Source of the DNA: Chryseobacterium gleum
GTDB lineage: Bacteria; Bacteroidota; Bacteroidia; Flavobacteriales_D; Crocinitomicaceae
NCBI GenBank assembly: GCA_945877045.1
Contig: CAMCQW010000113.1
Coordinates: forward strand, 1 to 6,502
Length of the DNA stretch: 6,502 bases
Direction: 5' to 3'
The translations under genes were made by a program, and so were the position numbers. The notes beneath the pieces were generated by a model. The model did no database searches. It saw nothing but the letters and a program-made list of their open reading frames with translations, and was not told the origin of the DNA. Of this stretch, positions 1 to 5,623 are shown one piece after another. Positions within the stretch are counted from its first letter, which is position 1, and each line of letters begins with the position of its first letter.

Positions 1-1
1 G

Positions 2-1153
2 GATCTTTTTAAGAATCCAATTCCAACGTTCTCGATGTATCCCGATTTCGGATCAACCAAATTTAAAATTATAGCTAAACAAGCGGCAACAGAATCAATA
101 ACCTTATTGAAAAACAATCAAGGCACGCTTCCTTTAAACACAAAACAAAAAGTAATGATTGCTGGTCCTACTGCGGATAATTTAATTTTTCTAAATGGGG
201 CTTGGACACATACTTGGCAAGGAGTCGAAAAACAATACAATACCAAGGGCTGCTTAACCATCAGAGAAGCGTTTGAACAAAAATTAGGGAAAGAAAATTG
301 TCTTTATGCTGCTGGGGCATCGCTAACCCTTGACGAAAACGGCTTTGAAAAAACAGTTTATACCGACTTAAAAGAATATAATTCAATACTCGATCAAGCA
401 GATGTTCTTGTTCTTTGTTTAGGAGAACTGCCCGCTACGGAAAAACCGGGAGATATTCTTAGTTTAAATTTAGATCCGCAACAGCGTGAATTGGCGAAGT
501 TGGCCTATGCAAAAAATAAAAAGGTTGTACTTGTTCTTTTAGAAGGAAGACCAAGAATTATCCACGATATTGTTGATAGCGCGGCGGCCATTATTCAATG
601 TTACCTGCCTGGAGATTATGGTGCAGAGGCCTTAATTAATTTGATGTATGGAGAGGTAAATTTCAGCGGAAAACTTCCTTACACGTATCCAAAATATGAT
701 GGCGTAATTGAATTCTACGATCATCCAAGAAGTGTAGATCGATCAAAAAATGGTTCTTTTGATGCGTATGATCCTGAATGGGATTTTGGATTTGGCTTAT
801 CTTATTCAAAAGTTACTTACTCTAAGCTAACTTTTAATAATTCTACGATGCATAAAAATGATAGTCTTAGGGTTTCTGTTTTTATCCAAAACGAAAGTAA
901 TCAGAAAACAGATGAGGTGGTACAATTGTATCTTAGTGACCAATATGCCAGCTTTGTACCTACCGGTAAAAGTCTAAAACGGTTTTCGAAAGTGACCCTT
1001 CAAGCGAATGAGCGTAAAGAGCTTGTTTTTTACCTTTACCCCGAAGATCTAAAATTTGCTGATCAGACTGGAAAGGAGGTTCTTGAACAAGGAGATTACA
1101 CCCTAACGATTGGCAATCAGTTTCTTGATTTCAAATTCTTAATAACTAATTAA
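2..1153 (+). CDS. Glycoside hydrolase family 3 (beta-glucosidase type), C-terminal part, 5' truncated by window edge
   Basis: The reading frame is open to the left edge, so the ATG at 35 is an internal Met and the catalytic TIM barrel with the nucleophile Asp is off the window; 383 residues are visible. Counting from base 2, the GH3 C-terminal alpha/beta sandwich opens at about residue 20 with an AATESITLLKNN-type segment. The NGAWTHTWQG stretch is typical of Bacteroidota glucosidases of this family. The GELPATEKPGD motif aligns with GEHPYTETKGD of barley ExoI, which places the likely acid/base Glu at residue 147 (codon 440-442). LPGDYGAEAL and FSGKLPYTYP (about 202-230) and FGFGLSYS follow, then a fibronectin III-like domain (about 290-370). 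The gene ends in a tandem TAA TAG stop. There is no T9SS tail, so the enzyme is probably periplasmic or lipid-anchored, but the N-terminus is unseen. Family 3 enzymes release terminal sugars from beta-glucosides or xylosides; glucose is the likelier product here. The neighbouring carbohydrate-binding-type protein supports a glycan role. Confidence 0.93.
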   Translation, partial: DLFKNPIPTFSMYPDFGSTKFKIIAKQAATESITLLKNNQGTLPLNTKQKVMIAGPTADNLIFLNGAWTHTWQGVEKQYNTKGCLTIREAFEQKLGKENCLYAAGASLTLDENGFEKTVYTDLKEYNSILDQADVLVLCLGELPATEKPGDILSLNLDPQQRELAKLAYAKNKKVVLVLLEGRPRIIHDIVDSAAAIIQCYLPGDYGAEALINLMYGEVNFSGKLPYTYPKYDGVIEFYDHPRSVDRSKNGSFDAYDPEWDFGFGLSYSKVTYSKLTFNNSTMHKNDSLRVSVFIQNESNQKTDEVVQLYLSDQYASFVPTGKSLKRFSKVTLQANERKELVFYLYPEDLKFADQTGKEVLEQGDYTLTIGNQFLDFKFLITN

Positions 1154-1205
1154 TAGTTTTTTAACCAATTAATTTAAAAAAATAGGGACTTATTGTATTT
1201 CTTAC

Positions 1206-1213
1206 TATATTTG
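1206..1213 (+). promoter_or_regulatory. Putative Bacteroidota -7 element (TATATTTG) upstream of the T9SS protein gene
   Basis: TATATTTG matches the TAnnTTTG consensus used by the Bacteroidota primary sigma factor. It lies 55 bases before the ATG at 1269, in the 115-base AT-rich gap after the GH3 stop. No TTG is found at the usual -33 spacing (a TTG at 1193-1195 is too close), so the match is partial. It would let the downstream gene be transcribed apart from the GH3 gene, although read-through is also possible because no convincing terminator separates them. Confidence 0.45.
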
Positions 1214-1268
1214 TCTACGAACTTTATTAAATTATTATTGTTATACAATTAACTTAAATTATTTTACT

Positions 1269-2711
1269 ATGAAAAAACTATTACTTCTTTTAGCATTCCC
1301 AATTTTAGGTGTATCTGCCCAAATTGAGGGAACTTGGAAATTAGCAGGTCAGGCAGGTGCCTTAGCTGTTGGTCCACAATTGAATGATTTATCTTGGTGG
1401 TCCATTCCAATAGGCGATGTTGCCACTAGAGCTTGTTTGTTCGATGACTCTATTAAATTTGCACCAGGAGGTGCCATGACCCATTACATGGACGGAAGCA
1501 CTTGGTTGGAAGCATGGCAGGGCGCTCCTGAAGGTTGCGGTACGCCTGTCGCTCCTCACACGGGTGGTGCAGCAACTTATACTTTTGATGCCGTGTTAGG
1601 TACCTTAACCGTTAATGGTTTAGGTGCTCATTTGGGCTTGGCGAAAGTGCACAATGCAGGTGAGCTAACTAGCCCTGGTGGAGCTGTTTCTACTATTACC
1701 TACAATGTACTTTTCTCTAACGGAGGAAATACCATGACTGTTCAAATTAATTTTGGTCCAGGATGGTGGCAGTTTGTTTATCAAAAAACAGTAGTTATTA
1801 ACCCTCCAACACCAAATGTTACATTTAAGGTTGATATGAGTCAATACGCTGGTCCTGCTTATACAGGTGTTTTTGTAAATGGAACATTCAATAATTGGTG
1901 TGGGGCATGTAATCCAATGTCAGATGCAAATATGGATGGTGTATGGGAAGTTACAGTTCCAATTGGTGCGGGTCCTATTGCGTACAAATTTACACTTGAT
2001 GGTTGGAATGCTGAGGAGCAATTTATTGGCGGTGAGTCTTGTACTGTTACTGCTGGTGGATTCACAAATCGTTCGTACACTGTTACTGGCGATGCTGTTT
2101 TAGGAACCGTTTGTTACAATAGCTGTACCGCTTGTGCTAGCAATGTTACTTTCAAAGTAGATATGGCTAATTATGTTGGTCTACCTTTTACAGGTGTTTT
2201 CATAAATGGTACGTTTAATGGTTGGTGTGGATCATGTAATCCAATGACTGACGCCAACATGGATGGCATTTGGGATGTTACACTTCCATTACCAAATGGT
2301 TCAATTGAATATAAGTTCACCTTAGATGGTTGGAATGCTCAAGAGCAATTTGTTGGTGGCGAGCCTTGCACAGTAACAAATGGAGGATTTACGAATCGTT
2401 CATATACTGTTGCTGGAATAGCTGATTTAGGCGTTGTATGTTATAATACTTGCGCTGCTTGTATTTCTGGTATCGAAGATATATCAAGCCAGGTGGTATC
2501 GGTTTATCCAAATCCATCTAATGGAACCTTGACTGTTGTATCTAATTCATCAGCAATCTTGAGCAACATTACAAATATTATGGGTGAGACAATCATGTCA
2601 TTAAAAGGCAATGAAAGTAGCATCAATATAGAGAGCTTAAGTGCTGGTATTTATTTCTTGAACTTCACTGTGAAAGGAGAGAACCAAACAATCAGAATAG
2701 TTAAAAATTAA
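1269..2711 (+). CDS. Secreted T9SS-sorted protein with N-terminal domain of unknown function and two carbohydrate-binding-like (E-set/glycogen-binding type) modules
   Basis: 480 residues. A Sec signal peptide is visible (MKKLLLLLAF, cleavage likely after VSA, residue 17). Residues 18-173 form a beta-rich, tryptophan-rich domain (W23, W43-W44, W79, W83, W166-W167; Cys 56 and 90) that I recall only from other secreted Bacteroidota proteins. A proline linker (174-182) leads to two gapless 109-residue modules (183-291 and 292-400). Each has the pattern VTFKVDM, NGTFNxW, NPMxDANMDGxW and YKFTLDGWN, which resembles the glycogen-binding/CBM48-like E-set fold. Residues about 411-480 are a type A T9SS sorting domain (VYPNPSNG, then GIYFLNF and a lysine-rich end). 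No hydrolase motif is visible, so it may be a binding protein, or a catalytic function may lie in the N-terminal domain. Its neighbours, GH3 upstream and a terminator 19 bases after the stop, suggest a role in glucan binding at the cell surface. The ATG is chosen for the signal peptide; no Shine-Dalgarno site is seen, as usual in this phylum. Confidence 0.9.
   Translation: MKKLLLLLAFPILGVSAQIEGTWKLAGQAGALAVGPQLNDLSWWSIPIGDVATRACLFDDSIKFAPGGAMTHYMDGSTWLEAWQGAPEGCGTPVAPHTGGAATYTFDAVLGTLTVNGLGAHLGLAKVHNAGELTSPGGAVSTITYNVLFSNGGNTMTVQINFGPGWWQFVYQKTVVINPPTPNVTFKVDMSQYAGPAYTGVFVNGTFNNWCGACNPMSDANMDGVWEVTVPIGAGPIAYKFTLDGWNAEEQFIGGESCTVTAGGFTNRSYTVTGDAVLGTVCYNSCTACASNVTFKVDMANYVGLPFTGVFINGTFNGWCGSCNPMTDANMDGIWDVTLPLPNGSIEYKFTLDGWNAQEQFVGGEPCTVTNGGFTNRSYTVAGIADLGVVCYNTCAACISGIEDISSQVVSVYPNPSNGTLTVVSNSSAILSNITNIMGETIMSLKGNESSINIESLSAGIYFLNFTVKGENQTIRIVKN
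1815..2141 (+). repeat. Tandem module 1 (109 codons) of the T9SS protein
   Basis: Encodes residues 183-291, from NVTFKVDM to the Cys-rich end CYNSCTACAS. It aligns without gaps to the next 109 residues; by hand count 80 of 109 positions (about 73%) are identical. Six Cys sit at module positions 29, 32, 76, 100, 104 and 107, all conserved in the second copy. The DxNxDG stretch at module positions 38-42 resembles a calcium-binding loop. Confidence 0.92.
2142..2468 (+). repeat. Tandem module 2 (109 codons) of the T9SS protein
   Basis: Encodes residues 292-400, with the same length and register as module 1. The most conserved block is GGFTNRSYTV, identical in both copies. Differences are mostly conservative (V/I, E/D, Y/F), suggesting an older duplication kept under selection rather than a recent copy. 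Confidence 0.92.
2499..2708 (+). other. T9SS type A C-terminal sorting domain (Por secretion tail)
   Basis: Residues 411-480 of the preceding protein begin with VSVYPNPSNG, the hallmark first motif of this tail, continue with NIMGETIMSLKG and SLSAGIYFLNF, and end in a basic strand (TIRIVKN). Such tails direct export across the outer membrane by the type IX system and are usually cleaved, with the protein then attached to the surface or released. This implies that the genome encodes the Por/Gld/Spr machinery elsewhere. Confidence 0.9.
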
Positions 2712-2729
2712 GGGTATCAATACCTAGTT

Positions 2730-2758
2730 AAAGGGGCGATTTTTCGCCCCTTTTTTTT
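2730..2758 (+). terminator. Rho-independent terminator after the T9SS protein gene
   Basis: A perfect 7-bp GC-rich stem (GGGGCGA at 2733-2739 with TCGCCCC at 2744-2750) closes a TTTT loop. Three A residues precede it and eight T residues follow (2751-2758). It lies 19 bases after the stop codon. A small GGTA/TACC hairpin at 2713-2724 precedes it. Confidence 0.95.
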
Positions 2759-2821
2759 GTCTATAAAATGGGTAATTCAGTTAAATGAATAATTTTTTTT
2801 ATCTTGTCAGTATATATTAGG

Positions 2822-3070
2822 ATGCCTACACCACAAGACCAATCGAATAACCCATTGCATGGGATAACGCTCGAGAAAATGCTCACTGAACTCCATGAAA
2901 AATTTGGCTGGGAGAAGCTCGCTTATTTTATTCCCATAAATTGTTTTAGTCACGAGCCAAGTGTTAAATCAAGTTTAAAGTTTTTGAGACGCATGCCTTG
3001 GGCTAGAGCCAAGGTCGAAAAACTGTACCTTGATCGAATAGTAAGTGAAAATCTTAACGGCTTTGATTAA
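2822..3070 (+). CDS. VF530 (DUF2132) family small protein
   Basis: 82 residues. The family pattern is clear along the whole length: NNPLHGITLEKML (residues 9-21), a GWEKLAYFIPINCF stretch (29-42), then EPSVKSSLKFLRRMPWA (45-61) and KVEKLYL (64-70). Members are short (about 70-90 aa) helical cytoplasmic proteins, sometimes annotated as DNA-binding from a solved structure of the Vibrio VF530 protein; the biological role is not established. An in-frame TTG at 2804 would add six residues, but the ATG at 2822 fits the family start better, just before the conserved block. No good promoter is visible: TATCTTG at 2800-2806 lacks one T of the TAnnTTTG consensus. It lies after the strong terminator, so it should have its own promoter. 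The basic C-terminal half (KSSLKFLRR) would fit nucleic acid contact, which is an inference. Confidence 0.9.
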   Translation: MPTPQDQSNNPLHGITLEKMLTELHEKFGWEKLAYFIPINCFSHEPSVKSSLKFLRRMPWARAKVEKLYLDRIVSENLNGFD

Positions 3071-3135
3071 TTTTTCAGGGAAGACTTGAATTAGGATTCT
3101 CCTAGACGTTTCCTTAATGATCACTTTATCTTTTG

Positions 3136-3143
3136 TACTTTTG
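3136..3143 (+). promoter_or_regulatory. Putative Bacteroidota -7 element (TACTTTTG) ending 4 nt before an ATG
   Basis: TACTTTTG is an exact TAnnTTTG match, and four bases separate it from the ATG at 3148. If transcription starts at the usual distance, the mRNA begins at or within a base or two of the start codon. No clear TTG -33 element is seen. The element lies within a tandem TTTTGTAC duplication (3131-3146). Confidence 0.5.
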
Positions 3144-3147
3144 TACT

Positions 3148-3495
3148 ATGGATTACGATATTGAATTACGCTTTAATGCCTTAAAAACTCATCTTGAGAT
3201 GACTTTTGGCGGAGGGATGGATGTACAGGCGATCTTATTTTTGATAGGGGTGAATGAATTGGGTCAAGGGCATAAAAATTATACAAAAGCGGAAAAAACA
3301 GATCTTTTACATATTGCGATTTGTACGCTTTTAGAACCATATGGCTATTACCAATTTGAAGGGCGTGACAAAGAAAATTGGCCACATTTTAAGGTGTTAA
3401 AAGCGATTCCTGCTATTACCGACAGGGAACAACAGCACCTTATTAAAGAAGCGATGATTGATTATTTTATTGCCAATGAGTATTATTTGGAATAG
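3148..3495 (+). CDS. Conserved-type hypothetical protein, 115 aa
   Basis: I do not recognise a named family, though the sequence resembles short uncharacterised proteins I recall from Bacteroidota. It is probably cytoplasmic and largely helical: there is no signal peptide or membrane segment. The segments that look most constrained are ELRFNALKTHLE (6-17), ILFLIGVNELGQG (29-41), a KAEKTDLLHIAICTLLEPYGYY stretch (47-68), and FEGRDKENWPHF (70-81) with its acidic and Trp residues. The ATG is chosen over an in-frame TTG at 3133 because a TAnnTTTG element occupies 3136-3143 and would lie inside the longer version. The gene stands alone between the VF530 gene (77 bases upstream) and a convergent unit. 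The function is unknown; nothing in the sequence shows a catalytic motif. Confidence 0.82.
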   Translation: MDYDIELRFNALKTHLEMTFGGGMDVQAILFLIGVNELGQGHKNYTKAEKTDLLHIAICTLLEPYGYYQFEGRDKENWPHFKVLKAIPAITDREQQHLIKEAMIDYFIANEYYLE

Positions 3496-3501
3496 GAAAA
3501 T

Positions 3502-3527
3502 AAACCCCAATATACTAGTGGGGTTTT
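3502..3527. terminator. Bidirectional hairpin terminator between convergent genes
   Basis: A perfect 8-bp stem (AAACCCCA at 3502-3509 with TGGGGTTT at 3519-3526) closes a 9-base loop. It has TTTT on the + side, and on the - side T-rich bases follow (TTTATTTT read on the - strand). It begins 6 bases after the + strand stop, and the stop codon of the - strand gene (3515-3517) sits in its loop. Confidence 0.8.
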
Positions 3528-4027
3528 GGCCCAATGTATTCAAAACATGGATTTAAGCCGACAAAACACCTTTCTTTGAGGACAAAATTATAGGTGCTTT
3601 TTGATGTTTCTTTCTTAACTTCAAAATCATAATCTAGTTGTTCTTTCCAAATCGCAATTTTTTTCTCACCGGCATAGCGATAATTTATGGTGTCTGATAC
3701 GGAATAATAATTTTTTAAGGTTTCTGTTGACCAAGATTTTTCTACTTGCTGTAATACATAACGCCCCTCTTTCAATACACCAAAATAATTCCCATTACTA
3801 TCCAGTTTAATGTTTTTTACCGCTTTTTTTTGATTATTTGATAAGTCAAAAACAATAAAAACGCTATTCGAAGCAGCCATCACAAAACCCTTTTCTTGCT
3901 CTTCTGTAGGTCTTGCGCCTCCGCAATATGGCTTGTAAATGTCACCGTGCAGCTGTATGTGATAGGATTGGCAACTTGCGATAAAATATACGCTCATAAA
4001 AAACACGAATAGGTTTTGAATGCTCAT
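3515..4027 (-). CDS. Putative lipoprotein with PYCGGARPT motif, function unknown
   Basis: 170 residues. The N-terminus is a hydrophobic stretch ending in a lipobox-like IASC (Cys19), which suggests a lipoprotein exported by Sec. The n-region (MSIQN) has no Lys or Arg, which is unusual, and no other start codon lies just upstream in frame. The mature part contains YKPYCGGARPTEE (about residues 32-44), a motif I recall in uncharacterised Bacteroidota lipoproteins. A beta-rich middle (NGNYFGVLKEGRYVL) is reminiscent of carboxypeptidase-regulatory-like/prealbumin-type folds, and two late Cys lie near CFVGLNPCF. The ATG overlaps the ispC stop codon in an ATGA, so translation is probably coupled to ispC. 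Its link to isoprenoid synthesis is only positional. The stop codon lies inside the terminator hairpin loop. Confidence 0.8.
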   Translation of the reverse strand: MSIQNLFVFFMSVYFIASCQSYHIQLHGDIYKPYCGGARPTEEQEKGFVMAASNSVFIVFDLSNNQKKAVKNIKLDSNGNYFGVLKEGRYVLQQVEKSWSTETLKNYYSVSDTINYRYAGEKKIAIWKEQLDYDFEVKKETSKSTYNFVLKERCFVGLNPCFEYIGPKPH

Positions 4028-5187
4028 AAGCGCTCTATTTTTTGATTGGTAATTTCTCGAGCGTTTAGGTCTACGCTTACGAAATCATCGTATTTTGGGG
4101 AAAGAATATTTGTCATTTCCTCTACAACGTGTTCATTTAACTCGGAAATAGCTAAAAATGAAATTTTGTTTTCTAAAAATGCCGCTACAGCCACTTCATT
4201 TGCTGCGTTTAATGCACAGGCGGCGGTGCCCTTCATTTCCATCACTCGGTAGGCTAAATCTAAATTTTTAAAGACATTTCTATCCGCTTGTTCAAAGGTT
4301 AAATTGGGATAGTCCATAAAATTAAAGCGAGGAAAATCTGTTTTGAGCCGTTGGGGATAGGTAAGTGCAAATTGGATGGGTAATTTCATGTCAGGCAAGC
4401 CCATTTGAGCCTTCATGCTCCCGTCTTCAAATTGAACAAGGGAATGAACGATGGATTGTGGGTGTACAATTACATCTATTTGATGGCTTTGTAAGTTAAA
4501 TAACCATTTGGCCTCAATCACTTCTAATCCTTTATTCATCAAAGAAGCAGAATCGATGGTTATTTTTGCTCCCATCGACCAATTCGGATGTTTCAATGCT
4601 TGTTCTAAGGTTACTTTTGAAAGTTGATCGATAGAATATCCTCGAAATGGTCCTCCCGATGCCGTAAGGTAAATTTTCTCAATTGGGTTATGAAACTCAC
4701 CAACTAAACATTGAAAGATAGCTGAATGTTCCGAATCTACAGGAAAGATGGGCACTCCATTTTCTTTTGCCAGTTGCGTTATTAATTCACCTGCAACCAC
4801 CAATGTTTCTTTATTGGCTAAGGCAATAGATTTCTTTGCATTAATAGCTGATATGGTTGGTCGTAAGCCGGCATAACCAACTAAGGCAGTGAGAACGATA
4901 TCAACGTCTGTTGACTCAACCACTTGGCACAGCGCGTCCTCTCCAGCATAAATATGTATGTCTTCATTCCACAAGGCCTCTTTTAACTTTTTATAATGAC
5001 TTTCATTGGAAATAACGACCGTGTTGGGATGAAACTTTAGTGCCTGTTTTATCAGTAAATCAACATTGTTATGGGCAGTGATTACTTGTAAATCAAAATA
5101 GTCTGGATAAGCTTCAATCACTTCTAATGTCTGCGTCCCAATGGAACCTGTGGAGCCTAGAATGGCAATTCCCTTCTTCTTATTCAT
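4024..5187 (-). CDS. ispC: 1-deoxy-D-xylulose 5-phosphate reductoisomerase
   Basis: 387 residues, full length for the family (about 380-400). The enzyme converts DXP to 2-C-methyl-D-erythritol 4-phosphate with NADPH and a divalent metal, the first committed step of the MEP isoprenoid pathway, in the cytoplasm. Seen: the NADPH-binding GSTGSIGTQT (11-20), LANKETLV (123-130), metal ligands D151, E153 and E222 (in VDSEHS and LEVIEA), the substrate loop TASGGPFRG (175-183), HPNWSMG (200-206), and N218/K219, all in the spacing of the E. coli enzyme. VHPQSIVHS (241-249) and the C-terminal helical domain with ALNAANEVAV are also present. No key residue is missing. It lies 34 nt after a lipoprotein gene and overlaps the next gene by 4 nt. 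In many Flavobacteriia this gene is followed by rseP; here it is not. An exact TAnnTTTG element ends four bases before its ATG, so it may also be transcribed on its own. This is the target of fosmidomycin-type inhibitors. Confidence 0.98.
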   Translation of the reverse strand: MNKKKGIAILGSTGSIGTQTLEVIEAYPDYFDLQVITAHNNVDLLIKQALKFHPNTVVISNESHYKKLKEALWNEDIHIYAGEDALCQVVESTDVDIVLTALVGYAGLRPTISAINAKKSIALANKETLVVAGELITQLAKENGVPIFPVDSEHSAIFQCLVGEFHNPIEKIYLTASGGPFRGYSIDQLSKVTLEQALKHPNWSMGAKITIDSASLMNKGLEVIEAKWLFNLQSHQIDVIVHPQSIVHSLVQFEDGSMKAQMGLPDMKLPIQFALTYPQRLKTDFPRFNFMDYPNLTFEQADRNVFKNLDLAYRVMEMKGTAACALNAANEVAVAAFLENKISFLAISELNEHVVEEMTNILSPKYDDFVSVDLNAREITNQKIERL

Positions 5188-5191
5188 TTGT

Positions 5192-5199
5192 CAAAATTA
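5192..5199 (-). promoter_or_regulatory. Putative internal Bacteroidota -7 element (TAATTTTG) ending 4 nt before the ispC ATG
   Basis: Read on the - strand, TAATTTTG is an exact TAnnTTTG match followed by ACAA and then the ispC ATG. The four-base spacing is the same as that upstream of the gene at 3148. No TTG is found at the typical -33 distance. It sits in the 34-base gap after the upstream lipoprotein stop, so it would be an internal promoter giving a leaderless or nearly leaderless ispC message. Confidence 0.45.
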
Positions 5200-5221
5200 A
5201 CCAATTCAATGTGTTTTTCTA

Positions 5222-5614
5222 TCATTTTGTTTTATTCCCGGTAGCTGTAAAAGAAGTTCCTCCCCCTAAGCCAAAATAACCACCAGTTAGCGTAAATTTT
5301 GATTTTGTAAGAAAACCCCCTTCAATTTGGTAATGCCAATCAGGACTTTTATAATGTATCGTCCCGTCTTTTTCTAAAAGATAGCTTGTTTCCCCATTAT
5401 CAGAGATAAAATTCACATAATATTTTTCATCCGAACGTTCTACTTTTATATCATAATAACTCGTGTCATAGGAATATGCTTGTCCCATTATCCAGCTCTG
5501 ATTATATTGAATCACTTCGTATGTCCCAACATATTTACTTCTATAATCATAAATAGGTTTATTACAAGCAAAAAGCAAGAATGAAATAAAAGCAAATAAA
5601 ACAATGTTTTTCAT
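5222..5614 (-). CDS. Small putative lipoprotein, function unknown
   Basis: 130 residues. The signal sequence is a clear type II: MKN, a hydrophobic core and lipobox LFAC with Cys17; the mature protein begins CNKPIYDYRSKY. With Asn after the Cys the protein is likely retained in a membrane. The mature part is short and rich in Tyr, Thr and alternating hydrophobic residues (KYVGTYEVIQY, YYDIKVER, KYYVNFIS), consistent with a small beta-barrel or lipocalin-like fold. It ends with a glycine-rich strand (GGYFGLGGGTSF) and FTATGNKTK. I recognise no named family. It starts 9 bases after the polA stop and ends 34 bases before ispC, so it is probably co-transcribed with polA. There is no sequence evidence linking it to replication. 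Confidence 0.82.
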   Translation of the reverse strand: MKNIVLFAFISFLLFACNKPIYDYRSKYVGTYEVIQYNQSWIMGQAYSYDTSYYDIKVERSDEKYYVNFISDNGETSYLLEKDGTIHYKSPDWHYQIEGGFLTKSKFTLTGGYFGLGGGTSFTATGNKTK

Positions 5615-5623
5615 AGCAATAAT

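Noticed and set aside
35..37. ATG as start of the GH3 gene
   Set aside because: The frame stays open to base 2 and the residues before it (NPIPTF then SMYPDFGS) fit the middle of a GH3 protein, so this is an internal Met.
1157..1187. AT-only inverted repeat (TTTTTTAA with a following A-rich run) as a terminator after GH3
   Set aside because: There is no GC pairing in the stem and no T tract after it; it is likely chance in AT-rich sequence.
1237..1249. ATTGT-TAT-ACAAT inverted repeat in the leader of the T9SS protein gene as an operator
   Set aside because: A 5-bp AT-rich arm is too short to separate from chance without comparative data.
1899..1911. WCGAC as a thioredoxin active site
   Set aside because: The flanking sequence (NGTFNNW before, NPMSDANMDG after) and the repeated module fit an E-set carbohydrate-binding-like fold, and no thioredoxin cis-Pro region is present.
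1859..2103. Open frames on both strands inside the T9SS protein modules
   Set aside because: They are shadows of the repeated coding sequence with no plausible protein pattern.
2804..2821. TTG start for the VF530-family gene
   Set aside because: It would add six residues outside the family pattern; the ATG at 2822 is the simpler choice.
3133..3147. TTG start for the 115-aa protein
   Set aside because: The extension would encode YFCT from bases that carry an exact -7 promoter element; ATG at 3148 is preferred.
4046..4252. Open frame on the + strand opposite ispC
   Set aside because: It is an antisense shadow of a clear, complete ispC.
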